From Heliocidaris tuberculata (taxonomy: Eukaryota; Echinodermata; Echinoidea; Camarodonta; Echinometridae): 64,000 nucleotides of DNA. The position numbers and the translations under genes were made by a program. Below are positions 11,943 to 23,849 of the stretch, piece after piece. Within the stretch, counting starts at the first letter, position 1. Each line of letters opens with the position of its first letter. Under the pieces are notes generated by a model. The model did no database searches. It was not told where the DNA came from and saw nothing but the letters and a program-made list of their open reading frames with translations. The stretch covers positions 6,334,441 through 6,398,440 of the forward strand of contig CM046847.1 of the NCBI GenBank assembly GCA_025618425.1, read 5' to 3'.

Positions 11943-14900
11943 TTAGACATGAGAAACTGGCAAAGGTGCATCATCAGTGATGTAATACGGAATATCCTCG
12001 GCGTCACTTACACTCGATGGCATCCAATATTCGGTATCGGGAAAAAACCTCATCTCAAAACTTTCACTTTCCAAATCCCCTTCTTGATCACCATGCAGTT
12101 CTTTACGTGATTGGTGATGATTTACATTGTAAGCATCAGATTCATAGCTGTCGTTGTATACACCGTGCATTTGCTCAAAGTAATCGTTGATTATCGAAAG
12201 CGTGGATGAAGGCGGAAGGAGATAGATGCATCCTCTTGGGCATCAGATTCGTTGTCGAGTTTAGTTGACTGGAATGGCTTTAAGCGATGGACGAAACCTG
12301 GCTTGATTTCTGAAAGAAAACGTAGAAAGAAAATCAGATTGAATCGCGATTTTTTTATTTACCAATTTTAGATTTACATATTTTAAAGTATTCTGTCAGA
12401 CTAATGTCAATTTACGCAGTTACCGAACTTCCCCTATTTTTCATGTAAACGCAGCAAAAGCTCATCACATTGATTTACTTTCGAATAATGACTATTAGTA
12501 TTTCTGTAAGGAGAGACATCATAAGAGTTGTATCACATTAACATTATAAGTCATGATTGGTTAAGATCTATAATACTTCGGGATTCGTGCAAAAAGATAT
12601 CAAACATATAAATGTTCGTTAATCATGAGTTGTATAGAATGTTGCATATCCCAAGGAATAGGCCTAATTTTGATTAAAAATAGTGAAGTATTGAATACAT
12701 TTGTCTGTTGATGTAGAGTCACTAATGAAAGCATTAGTAACGTGTCTTTCATCAGTTTCCAATCTGCTGAAACATTCCAATTGTTTATTAACCGTAAATT
12801 TTAGACTTCGATTTCTTTTGGACTTTACAGTTCTTTAATTGTACAGAAGTTTTTAAGTGTATGATTTTTTTTTGTATGATTGCATATATACACATGCAAT
12901 ATTTTTAGGTTAAATCTCACCGAAATTATTTAGGCCATATTTCCTTCCTCTGTTGCTCTGTCGAGAATAGGTTTGCAGGGATCTGTAAGGTGACAGATTC
13001 AAAGCACTGATACATTTCACTAATAGTTTTTAATATTCAGTTGTCTTTAACAAAGGATGTTATAATTTTATGTTTATATCTCATGTATCACTCTTATGGA
13101 CATTTCTGTGCCTTTATGCCACTCGTGTCGCATTGTGATCATTATGTCTCATTTTCTTCTTGAATTCGGGAGTTGGTTTTCAGTGAGTATAAATCAGACT
13201 GTTATCAATTTACAACGATTTATATGTTCGCTTACGGATCCCGTCTTAAAACATCCAGACCTGGATAAATTAGGATTATATATTCTTTGTCTCTGACTCG
13301 AAATATGGTAAATCAGGGAGCACAGACTTTGTAATTCTGCATGAAGCATGCAAGATATGAATGGATATTATCATCATCATTATGTCAAGGGTCACTGACC
13401 TCAGTGGTATTTGGTCATCCTCGAGATATGAATTCCTCTCCCGCCATTTCCTCGCGATGCAACACCCGACAATGACTAAGCAGAAGATCAAGACCAAGAT
13501 CACGGAAGCAGTCGACGACAAGACTATCAGCACAACCCTGTCGGACGACGGTGTTCTATTAGACGTGGTCGTTGATGACACGTTGGTTGTGGAAAACAAT
13601 AGTGAGGTGACTGACGTCGAAGTGACGGTCGTCGGACTTTCGGTAGTTCCCGAAGGTGTACTCTGGCCACCGTCTTCTTCGACAGTGGTACTTGATTTCT
13701 CATTCTCTGTTGTTTCGACCGCAAATGAGGACAACGGTGGTGACGTCGATAACTTCTGGGCTGATGTAGTCAGATATTTTGCTTCATCTGTAGTTTCAGG
13801 TCTTGGTGGGAGAGTTGTACTTCGGAGCGATGTGTCAATGTGGTCCGTCGTTCTTTTGGTAAAATGTGTGACTTGAGTTGTATACTCTGGTGGAACGGTT
13901 AGAGAAGATGTATCCATTCGAGTACTAGTAGCTTCCGATGTTGTAGCCTTTGTGTATTCTGATCCTTCTTGTGTGGATAGTGTTGTGTAAGTCGAAGTAC
14001 CGCTTGTTAAAACAAAGTCAGTAGGACTGGATTCCGATGTTGGCTGGGTCGTTTCTTTAAGTTCGAGTGTTGTAATTTTTGTTGTCGAGACGGTTGTTGG
14101 CATTGTTTCTGCAAAGGTGACATCAGTAGTTATTACATTTGTCGTATATGGTTCTGTCGAAGTGAGAGAGTGTGATCCAGTATTGGTATTCGTATCTACT
14201 GATGAATGCAAGTGCTCTGAAGTGGTTGTCTCCAAAGTTGTAAACGGTTCAGAAGAGACCGGCCTACTGTTTGTTGCTGCAGTTACAAGAGTCGTAGTAG
14301 AATTATTTAAAGAGTCTGACATGGTAGTAAAGATGGATTTCGTTGATGTCGATTGTTCCAATGTTGTTGCCAACTCTGTCGTTTTATCAGGGACAGACAT
14401 TGCAGAAGAAGTTGTCTCTGTACGTTCTCCTTTTGTATTCGTAATGATTTGACTAGCTTCCAAAGTGGCAAGTGTCGTGGCTGATGTTTTAAGAGATGTC
14501 ATTTGGGTTGGTAAATCTGTGGTAACGACGGTCGACTTGGTACGAAAATCTGAAACAGTTGTTATGTCTGGATTTTCTGTAGTAACGCCATCACTTCTGG
14601 ACACGAGGATATTGGTCACCTCTGTAACTGATACTGTCGTGATATCCTCAGATTCCGTTGTAAGATAATCAGTTATCTTGTCAGTGTCAAGTGGCACGAC
14701 GTCTTCAGTAGTTGTGGATCTTTCTGTTGTTAGCGGTACAGACGTTGATGGTCCGGTTGGGGTTACATATTCTGTAGTTAAGGGAAGAGAAGAGGTGATG
14801 ATTTCGCTGACGCCTGAATGTGTGCTCGTGACATCTGAGCTGGATTCTGTAGTGGTTTTGTATTGCGTGGTCCAAGAAGACACCCCTACAGTCATTGTAT

Positions 14901-15533
14901 TTTCAGTGTAAACATCGCTCTTTGCCGACTCCGTTGATGTCGGATAAGCTCCATCTGATGATGATGTCATAACCGTTGTAATTTCAGTTGTAATCTCCTC
15001 TGTTGCAGGAGAGTCGCTAAATGTCCGAAGGGCGGGAATCGATGTGAGGGGCGTGGATGCCTCAACATCACGGGTTGTCACAACTGGTACCGTCGTGTCT
15101 CTTTCTGTCGTAATATATAAGATGGTGGGTTGTGTGTCTTCGTCATCCCGGGTTACAAGCTCCGTAGCAGAAGTACCTATATCCGTGGATACTTCGGACG
15201 GGGTAGTTAACATCAACTTAGAAGTTTGCAGTGTTGATATTGATGACGATAGTGTAGTAGTGTAAACTGCCTCCTCGAGACATCTGTCACCAGTAAATAA
15301 AGGCGAACATAGGCAAGTGACGTGAGCAACCCGTTCAGATGTCAAGGGATTCGAATAGCATGTGCCTCCATTTTCGCACACATCGCTTGGTGCTCCTTCA
15401 CAAGCGGGTTCTGCAAGGAAATACATATTTAAAACACATATTTTTAATTTTTTGGCATTTTTGGAACTGAAGATACGAATGCAAGAGATATAAGATTTTC
15501 AGGGCATCCCTTTGAGAACCAGATAAGCAATAG

Positions 15534-15603
<70 letters not shown>

Positions 15604-18600
15604 CATAAAGACGTACCTCCAAGACAAGTAGCAAGACTTTCATCGGACCCATCGCTGCAGTCAGGAACCCCATCACACACGAAGATGTTGAAGATGCATT
15701 CATTGGGCGTGGCACATTCCACAATAGAGAATATTAGGTCGGTCTCGTTACAAACGAAAGATACTAGACAAATGGAGAGATGAACTTAGGGACATTAGTT
15801 AGGGAGATTTACGATTTCATTACATTAAATTAAATCCCCTACAATATTGCTATGCCAAAAACAAAAAAAAAAACAGTTACCATTTTATCAAAAGGCAAAG
15901 ATGATGGCAATTTATGGCTCAATCGTTTTCTTCTTCTTTCTTCTTCTTCTTCTTCTTCTTCTTCTTCTTCTTCTTCTTCTTCTTCTTCTTCTTCTTCTTC
16001 TTCTTCTTCTTCTTCTTCTTCTTCTTCTTCTTCTTCTCCTCCTCCTCCTCCTCCTCCTTCTCTTCCTCGCCCATCTCCTTCTGCTTCTTCTTCCTCTAAT
16101 GGTGATATTATTAACAAATGAGCGAAAATATGTTTAATAGAATGGTATTTAATTGCAATGAATTTTAAGTTAATACTTTTTAGAATAAAGCTTGCTGCAG
16201 AGCGATTAACAGTCGTGTAAATATTTTAGTATTTGCCATTACATATGATTTTTGTTATCAAGGGCAGAATTTATACAAAATGAACACACCGAAATGTAAT
16301 AGGTGATTTCTTTATCACATACCTGTATTTGGAGGTACTGGATCTTGTTGGGTTGTTGAAGCAGGCATTCCAGACGTGACAAGTGACGTTGATGGAACAG
16401 TAGTCATACTTATTGTCGATGACGAAGGCAGCTCTTCTGAAGTATATAGGGATAAATCGGTAGTCGAGCCCTTCGTGGTGCTTGTCAAGTCATTGGTGAA
16501 ACCATCCTCAGATGTCGATGGCTGGTGAGACGTAGTGGCTGAAATTCCTTCCACGTCGGATGTCGAAGCGGATGGCGACGTTGATTCGGGTGACGACGTC
16601 AATGTAACCGTGTTCCCAGAAGGGTTCGTGTTGGTAGTCATTGTTTCACGTTGCCCGGGATCGGTTGTTTCGGAGACAGGTGTCATCAGTGACGTTGATG
16701 TTGTTGCAGTTGGTGGGTCCATTGATACCGTGTTTTCAGGTGAGGTTACTGCGACGTTGTTTGTGAAGTCTTCTGAATTTGAAGATCCAGTAATGTCAGT
16801 GGTAGCAGTAGTAGAAAGAGAAGGGGCAAACATAGTTGAAGACTTAATATCAGAAGATGGGGTAGGCGTAGTTATACCATAAGACCTGTAAGTAGGTACA
16901 TCGGTTAAAGTAGGAGTAGTTTTCGTTTCAGTCACACGAGCTGACGATGGATATTGAGATGTTGACATTACCGAAGACAAACTCAGCATTATCTGCGCTC
17001 CATCGGTCGCAGTAGATATCATATCACGAGTTAAGGTAACCATACCTTCGGTCGTTACAATTGCTGTAGTAGATGGTTCAGCAGTTGTAGGCGCTAGTAC
17101 ATCACAATATCTGCCCGTATATCCTATTGTACAGTTGCAGCTGTGGTATGCCACTCGACTGGTGGTACGAGGATGGGAAACGCAGGAACCGTTATTCAAA
17201 CACGTCTCGCCATCTTGCTCGTCACAACTAGGAACTGTGTGGATAGGAAGAATTACATGCCATTTGATAGATACTGGGAGACATCGTGACAAGATTTTTG
17301 GAGATAATTTCTTGCAGTTAATCTTTTAGAAGAGAAAAGAACTAGAAATGAAAGTACGAATAATTAATGGAGCCTATTTAATCATTTTTTGTAATCATTT
17401 GCATATTCTTTTGTTATCCTGCGAGTGCATATAGATTCAAATTAAACTTATTATACTGCTATATACCCACATTCCAAGCTTATGTCTGACCTACTGATAT
17501 ATGGAATCCAGAAGCCAATGACCAGCCCCCCCCCCCAAAAAAAAAATAAAAAAATAAATAAAAATAAAATAAAATAAAAAAATAAATAAAATGAAATAAA
17601 AAATAAAAATAGTGATAATCCTCATGACAGAATTCGTTACAGGTTGTTTTAGTTATAATCAAAACTGAAACGAAAAGGTCCAATGCAATGGAAACTAACG
17701 ATAAAATCTTACTTCCTCTACATGTTGCGTTGCTCTCATCTGATAGGTCGGAGCAGTCTGGTGTGACGTCACACACAAAAGAAGCGAGGATACATTCGTT
17801 GGGGGACGTCGCGCACTGGACGAGTTTCACGACGGATGATATGGACGAGTTACATGGTAGTGAACCTTTACAATGTTTTAAAATGTAAAGTGAGAAGAAG
17901 TATATGACAAACGCTTTGTACACACTCGAAAATTGTCTACATATTCATACCTTCAAAAACACATTTTATTTAACAGTTAAATGACGGCATCATCAATCTT
18001 CTACCAGGCCTATGTGTTACCTTGAATATTATTTTAATACAGCGATCGGCCTATTCCAATCCAGAACTGGCTATATTGATATAAAGTAAATCTGCTATAA
18101 TGTGCGTACAATGGTCCAAAATTTCTTAGATTTTTTTGTTTTTTTCTTTGAGAACTGGAAAAATTAATACCTCAAGCACTGAATGCAAAATACTTTGTTT
18201 TCCAAAGGAATAGTCTTTGTGCTACTCTATGTATCACGGTCTTTAATTAGAAATGTGAACACATTTGACAATGTTTGAACACTGAAAGATGTCTGCTGCA
18301 TGAATAAACGCACGGTGATTTGGACTAAGTTCGTGTGGAGCCTCACTGTAATATTGTTTGCATATAGCACCATATGTTGCCGTCGTTTTCTTATGATTCA
18401 GAAAATAAACGTGAAGTAAAGTCAATATATTCGACACGATGAGTAGTGTACTGATGTACCACTTGCATGAAATTTGGCATATCAGTCGATTGATCATCAG
18501 AAAGAAAATTAAAATAGCCGTCATTGTGTCCTTATTTGTTAAAGGTGTCTCAAATTACTTTAATTTCAAACGTGCTAATTGTACATGTATATCTCACTGT

Positions 18601-19205
18601 TGAAAGCCAGAAGGGCGTTAACTCATATATTTTTTGCATAGAGTAAACTCCCTTTTGATTCTGAACAGAAGCTAACCATGTTCAGTGTTAAGGCTAGATT
18701 GAGAAATTCGAACAGTTTTATGATAAAGGTAAATCTGGCAGAATTTAACGCTATGGCTTTGAAACTCTGAAATTCAGTTTGTGGCCCTCGAAACTCACCC
18801 GAAATGTTAAAATATAGGCACCCACTTCTAGCTTTAGCCTATGCCTGACATTAACAGTTTTCATCCTTCATGGTTTATGGAGGGGTATAAGGTTCGATAT
18901 TTCTTTGTTTTCTGTTTATCAAAACTGAATAAGCATCCATAGATTAATAAACACATAATCGGACAAACTCATGAAATATAATAATTGGAGAATTGTCATT
19001 TCTTAATAGAAACCCTTAAAACTATACACTCACTTCGTTTTTGAATAGTTATCTCTGTCTCCATGGACATTAAGGCTCCCGATCCAAACAAGACAATCAT
19101 GACTGCAGTCAACAAAATTGTGATAATTAGCAAAAGGACGTAAAATCTCCTGCGGCGAGAAGACATTCGCGTACCCGTAGCAGAAAAGCTCCAAGTTAAA
19201 GCCAT
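11943..19205 (-). CDS. Transmembrane mucin with two LDLa-EGF-Thr/Ser modules
   Basis: Coding exons on the - strand: 19205-19034 (start ATG), 17865-17713, 17234-16323, 15763-15617, 15410-13400, 12982-12921 and 12309-12191. All have GT-AG borders and matching phases, giving about 1191 residues. Residues 1-57 hold RRRR followed by a hydrophobic segment (signal peptide or anchor). LDLa domains at about 58-108 and 413-461 each have six Cys and the calcium-box SDES motif. EGF domains at about 110-152 and 463-503 each have six Cys. Long Thr/Ser-rich stretches follow each EGF. One transmembrane helix lies at about 1083-1110, then Cys-Cys and a basic stop-transfer ARKWRER. Module-bounding introns are all phase 1, so the LDLa+EGF-mucin pair looks duplicated. 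The frame ends at TAA 12193-12191, but a strongly coding-like Tyr/acid-rich frame continues to 11943, which implies a frameshift. Likely a cell-surface or mucus protein. I do not recognise a named orthologue. Confidence 0.8.
15534..15600. repeat. (TG)n(AG)n microsatellite in mucin intron
   Basis: About 22 bp of TG followed by about 45 bp of AG dinucleotides, starting about 17 bp beyond the donor of the second LDLa exon. Confidence 0.95.
15930..16058. repeat. (CTT)n/(GAA)n tract in mucin intron
   Basis: Roughly 105 bp of uninterrupted CTT triplets, then about 20 bp of CCT, in the intron between 16323 and 15763. On the coding strand of the mucin gene this is (GAA)n, a polypurine run. The poly-Glu, poly-Ser and poly-Leu frames it produces are not genes. 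Confidence 0.97.
17521..17615. repeat. A-rich (AAATA)n low-complexity tract
   Basis: C-run followed by A-run and AAATA/AAAATA units, in the intron after the first LDLa exon. Confidence 0.9.
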
Positions 19206-20107
19206 ATAGAATTCAACTCATCATGGAACTTGGCCCATCGTTCATTTTCCCTTTCAGCTGTGACTTCGGTTACGAGACACTAATTTTTCTGTTGAATAAT
19301 CGATAGAATCCGTATGAGAATCTGAATACTGATGGGTGAATTTTACAAATTCTTTCTGTGACGTTTTTAATCTCTTCGTTTATTACTATCTTCCAGAAAA
19401 GTCACCCTTTCGTCTAACGTGGAAGGATATTTCGAAGAGCTGATCCAATTAACTTCGAAGATTGACTTGAATTTCGCAACGAAGAGAAGATGATATTTCG
19501 CACTATTGTTTGCTGTTATCCAATGAGAATAAGAACCTGAAAATGGTAGAGCTTCTACCGCTTTCAGTTGTTATGAAACATATTACCGCGCTGTCGCACA
19601 CTGATTTCCAAAGATTAACCTCAAATACGTTTCTGCAAATCAGTTCATTTGGGCAAGCAGTTCTGGGCTTATTAAACGGAGATTTTAATATTTCCAAAAT
19701 CTTGTGCAAATCGGAATGCAACGTGACGGTATTCCACCTTCGCTTATTGTATCAAACGAAACATTACAAAGAATGAACTTCTTACAGAGCATTATCCTTT
19801 AGAAGCTTGATTAGAAGTATAGACGTTCGCACATAAAACAAAATAAACTGCAAATTGATGAAATCCCCAACCAAATATGGCTTTACGGCTTTACGGGTAT
19901 ACCTTTGCGAGTGTTAATGGTGCGCTTTCTCCAGTTATTATAGTGGATTATTTTCTCGATAAATGTCGCATATGCTTGCTTCTGACCTTCTAATTTCCAT
20001 AATTAAATATGGGTGTGTTGTAGATCGATCGCATGCAATCTGTTCTTGTTGTTTGTTTTTCCCGCGAATCAGGATTATGATTTAATTTATCACTCCTAAT
20101 TATAGTA
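19206..20107. other. Upstream of mucin gene, no gene recognised
   Basis: This is the presumed 5' flank of the mucin gene. An 88-codon open frame on the + strand (19510-19776) has no family I recognise and no splice support, so I do not call it. No clear TATA box was seen close to the ATG. Confidence 0.4.
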
Positions 20108-21591
20108 TCTACAGGCAGGGGCGGCGGAGCGTCTTTCAAAGTGGGGGGGGGGGGGGCACCAACAAAAAGGGGCACTTGGGGGGGCACCTACAAAGGGTGA
20201 AAACAAGGCGGAAAATACCACTTTGAGACATTAGTAAATATACCGCTATACATTCTGATTAATACATTATCGAGATCATTTTCGACACATTGACTCTTAA
20301 CATGGTTGTATGATAAAAACTACTTTGCAATTGAGTGTAATGGTCTGATTATTCATTTGCGAGCGAGCGAAGCGAGCGAGCAAAATATTTAAGATATTTT
20401 GAATAGCAGTGATTTTCCTAATATGATAAGAAGACAATAGTAAATGCGAGCGAGCGTAGCGAGCGAGCTTTGAAAAAATTTTAGAAAAAAATTGTCCTCC
20501 ATCCTGTTATGATTTAGGGGCACTGCTCATTCTTGTATAATTTAGGGGATTGTGCCCCTCCTGCCCCCTGCTCCACTGCCTCACCTTGTGCTGATATCAG
20601 TATTATTTATGAAGCCTGTCTGATTATTTGGAGCAAGGTACATGGATATGGCTCTTTTGGGGACTTTAGGGCACAGTTTGGAAGCGACATCGGGGTATAT
20701 AGGTAAAATATATTAAATGTATATAAGTATATAGATAGGTCACTTATTAGAGGACAAAAGGGGCACTTATCAAAAGGGAAAATAATACTATAAGAAAGAA
20801 AAAGGGGCACTGATCAGAAGTAGAAGGGGCACTTAAAAAGAGGCATTTATCAGAGGTGAATAGGGCACTTATCATAAGGAAAAATTGCGCTATTAAAACG
20901 GAAAATGGGCGCTAATCAGACGAAAACAGGGACACTTGTCGGATTTCAAAGGGGGCATTTATCTGAGCTTAAAAAGGGCACTTATCAGAAGTTGAAAAGG
21001 GCACTTATTAGGAAGAAGAAGGGGCAGTCACACGAAGAAAAAGGGTCACTTATCAGAGGTGAAAAGCCGGGGAATTTATAAGAAGGGAAAATTGCACTAT
21101 TAGAACGGAAAATGGGCACTAATCAGACGAAAAACAAAGGCACAGATTTCAAAAGGGGCAGTAATGTCTGAGTTCAAAAGAGGCACTTATCAGAAGGTGA
21201 AAAGGGCATTATCTGAAAGAAGAAGGGGCGCAGTTATGCGAAGGAAAAAGGGCACTTATCAGAGGTGAAAAGGGGCACTTATAAGAAGGAAAGATTGCAC
21301 TATTAGAACGGAAAATGGGCAATAATCGGACAAAAAAGGGCACTTATTGGATTTCAAAAGAGGCTGTAATGTCTGAGGTTAAAGGGGGCACTTATCAGAA
21401 GGTAAAAAGGGCACTTATTAGAAAGGAAAAAGGGATACTATACGAAGAAAAAGAGGGCACTTATCAGCTATGAAAAGGGACACTTTTCATAGATAAAAAG
21501 GGGCACTTTTGGGATACTTGAAAAAGTGGGGGGGGGGGGGCACTGTGCCCCCCCCCTCCTGCCCCCCGGGAGCGCCGCCTCTGTCTACAGG
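20108..21591. mobile_element. Non-autonomous hAT-like element, 1.47 kb, with 8-bp target duplication
   Basis: The element body is 20116-21583. It begins CAGGGGCGGCGG and ends CCGCCTCTG, its inverted counterpart. It is flanked on both sides by the identical 8-mer TCTACAGG (20108-20115 and 21584-21591). An 8-bp duplication with CAG-type termini is the signature of hAT transposons. No transposase frame is present. The interior has two GCGAGCGAGCG(A/T)AGCGAGCGAG motifs (about 20358 and 20447) and, from about 20740, a degenerate minisatellite of GGGGCACTTATCAGAAGG-like units separated by A/G-rich spacers. Confidence 0.85.
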
Positions 21592-21694
21592 TTTGAAGCC
21601 TTAAAAGAATGAATATTTGTTTGTTTCACGAGGTCCTTGTCATTAATCTGACTTTGGATATAGGCGTTGCCAACAGCATGTTCTCTTTAAACAA

Positions 21695-21880
21695 TCTAGT
21701 CAAAATATGACTATAGAATATAGTCAGATTTGACTAGAATGACTATTCCCACGGGCATCTGCACTATTCTAGTCAAAACTACCAGTTTCAGGTTTGAAGT
21801 GAAAAGAATCTTAATCAAAATCAACAGAATCCTAGTAAAAATGTACAGAATCCTAGTCAGAATGACTAGAATCTGATTAA
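21695..21880. repeat. Degenerate ACTAG-rich tandem repeat
   Basis: Recurrent (A)ATCCTAGTCA(A/G)AATGACTA-like words in both orientations. A short degraded repeat with no coding content. Confidence 0.5.
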
Positions 21881-21899
21881 GAAAATGTGACCCCAAGCA

Positions 21900-22385
21900 T
21901 GTGTGAAATTGCCCCGGCTAGAGGCAAGGCGATAATCAACCCTCTCATCTGGGACACAGGGCTAATCTACGGAGAACATGAAAAGATAAATTAGGACACT
22001 GTCTTCAGACACCCTCCCCACTCACTGCGCTGGCTGACATTTAACCCACCTAATGAGACCACTGCCCTCCTGGAATTGACTGTACCTACGCTATACGCCA
22101 CCTTTGACAGGTAATTTCTTTAAGTAGGTCTCCACCTCTCTTCTCTCATACGACATGAAAGCCCTATATCTCTCATGCCACCTCCCTCTCTCCCTCCCCT
22201 TATCTCTTTCTTTCTTTCCCACTTCCCCTCTCTCTATCCCTCCCCTTTTTTGGTTTTCTTCTAACTCCCTCTCTGTTTATGTTAATAAATATATGACTGA
22301 AATGGGCCGTCCGCCACACCTGCATATATTCATGATTTACCATATATATTCAAAATTTGTTATTGTTATGCATGAAACAATCCCT

Positions 22386-22475
<90 letters not shown>

Positions 22476-23694
22476 ACTCCTCCCTCCTCATCTCTCTTTC
22501 TCTCTAGCTCTCTCCCTTTTTGGTTTGTCCTCTCTCGTTTACGTGTGTCTTGACAGGTTACCAAACAAAGCCTGAAAATTCTCTCATCATATTCACAAAT
22601 CCTCAAAACAAAGTGTCGTCTCTCGTGACTTGCTTTATTCAGTTAAAAACATCAGTATGAAATTAATCACTTGTTACAATAAACTGAATCATCAACAGAC
22701 AAGAATATACTATTAACAACTAATTATTACGTGTATACAACTTCTTCATTCATTATGCGTTTCATGAAAATTCATGTTATATTACTGCTGTTGACCCGAT
22801 ATAATGATAACAAATAGGTGATCGACAACAACGATGTCCCCCTCCCCCCCCCCAAAAAAAAAAAAGAAAAGAAAAAGGAAAAAAAACTAAGAAAGAAAGA
22901 AAGAAAGAAGAAAAAGAAAGCAATAAATAAATAGATGAAATAAAATGAAGGAAAGAAAAGAATTACAGTCATTATTGCAATGTCGAATTCGACTGTGCAT
23001 TAATATATTGGTGACATGAAACATGGGCGTCTACCATGATCAGAAACACAATATCAGTTGTGTATCCTGCAAAGGGTAGAATCATAGTACCACCCCCCCC
23101 CCCTCACTATAAGACACATAAAAATATCAATAAAATTTGCAATATGGTCTACGCCACGGGTATGTTTCGCTTCCATGCAGTCTGGGGAGGACTCCCGTTG
23201 TTTATATCTGGATAAGTGCACTTAATTCGGCCCAAAATATTTTGTCAGTGAGTTTGGTCACCAGTTCTTTGCGATAATTATGTAAGCTAAAATAGAATTT
23301 GTCTTCTCAGCTCATGAATAGTTTTGGGTATTTGTAACATCCGTCAGATTGATAGTTGTAAAATTCTTCGGGTTGAAAGCTGACATGCTCCTTTCCGTCA
23401 CAAAATAGGTTTACTTCATGTTGTCAAGAGGTCGTTAAGTTGTAAAAACTTACGAAAAGAGGCATTTGTAGGTATTTCATTTCATTTCATTTTAATCATA
23501 TAGTTTACTCTTGAGTTCCAACTCACTTAATGCGAGGAGTGAAAATCCACATTTGAAAGAGTCACAATAAGGGATCACTTCCTTTGGAGTTGAATCCCCT
23601 TCATATTATAGTGGAATCCATTCTTTTGAGTGTGGATTTTCCATTCCAAACGAAGTGATTTCCCCAAAAGTGGATTTCTACTCCTCTATATTTT
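21900..23694. other. Intergenic spacer with simple repeats
   Basis: Contains a (CT)n run of about 90 bp at 22380-22471, pyrimidine-rich flanks, a purine-rich AAGAAAG tract at 22855-22945 and a C-run at 23092-23103. Frames with poly-Ser/Leu or Arg/Glu are repeat artefacts. No gene seen. Confidence 0.7.
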
Positions 23695-23827
23695 ATACCA
23701 CAGTCACACCACCAAACCGTGCCCACACCGATTCCAAACCGACCTATTCTTGGCCATTGGTGGCAATGCAATATTTTTACGGTCTGTTGTCGGTCTGGCG
23801 TCGGTCTTGTTGGTGTGACTCTGGTAT
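23695..23827. mobile_element. Palindromic MITE in the sulfotransferase 3' UTR
   Basis: Termini ATACCACAGTCACACCA (left) and TGGTGTGACTCTGGTAT (right) are inverted copies with one mismatch. The interior repeats ACCGAC/GTCGGTCTG words. On the - strand it starts 22 bp after the sulfotransferase stop. Part of it (CAAGACCGAC, then CCAGACCGAC) is shared with the URB2 3' UTR at 61350-61380. Confidence 0.75.
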
Positions 23828-23849
23828 TAGAGAGTAAGGAGCTTGATCT

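Noticed and set aside
13361..15265. Several + strand frames of 70-170 codons rich in Val/Ser/Asp
   Set aside because: They are antisense shadows of the Thr/Ser-rich mucin exon on the - strand.
15852..16117. Poly-Ser, poly-Phe, poly-Leu and poly-Glu open frames
   Set aside because: They are all readings of the CTT/GAA repeat inside a mucin intron.
18243..18524. 93-codon - strand frame with a hydrophobic start, inside mucin intron 1
   Set aside because: No suitable phase-1 splice borders and no recognised family. Exon 1 joins directly to the LDLa exon.
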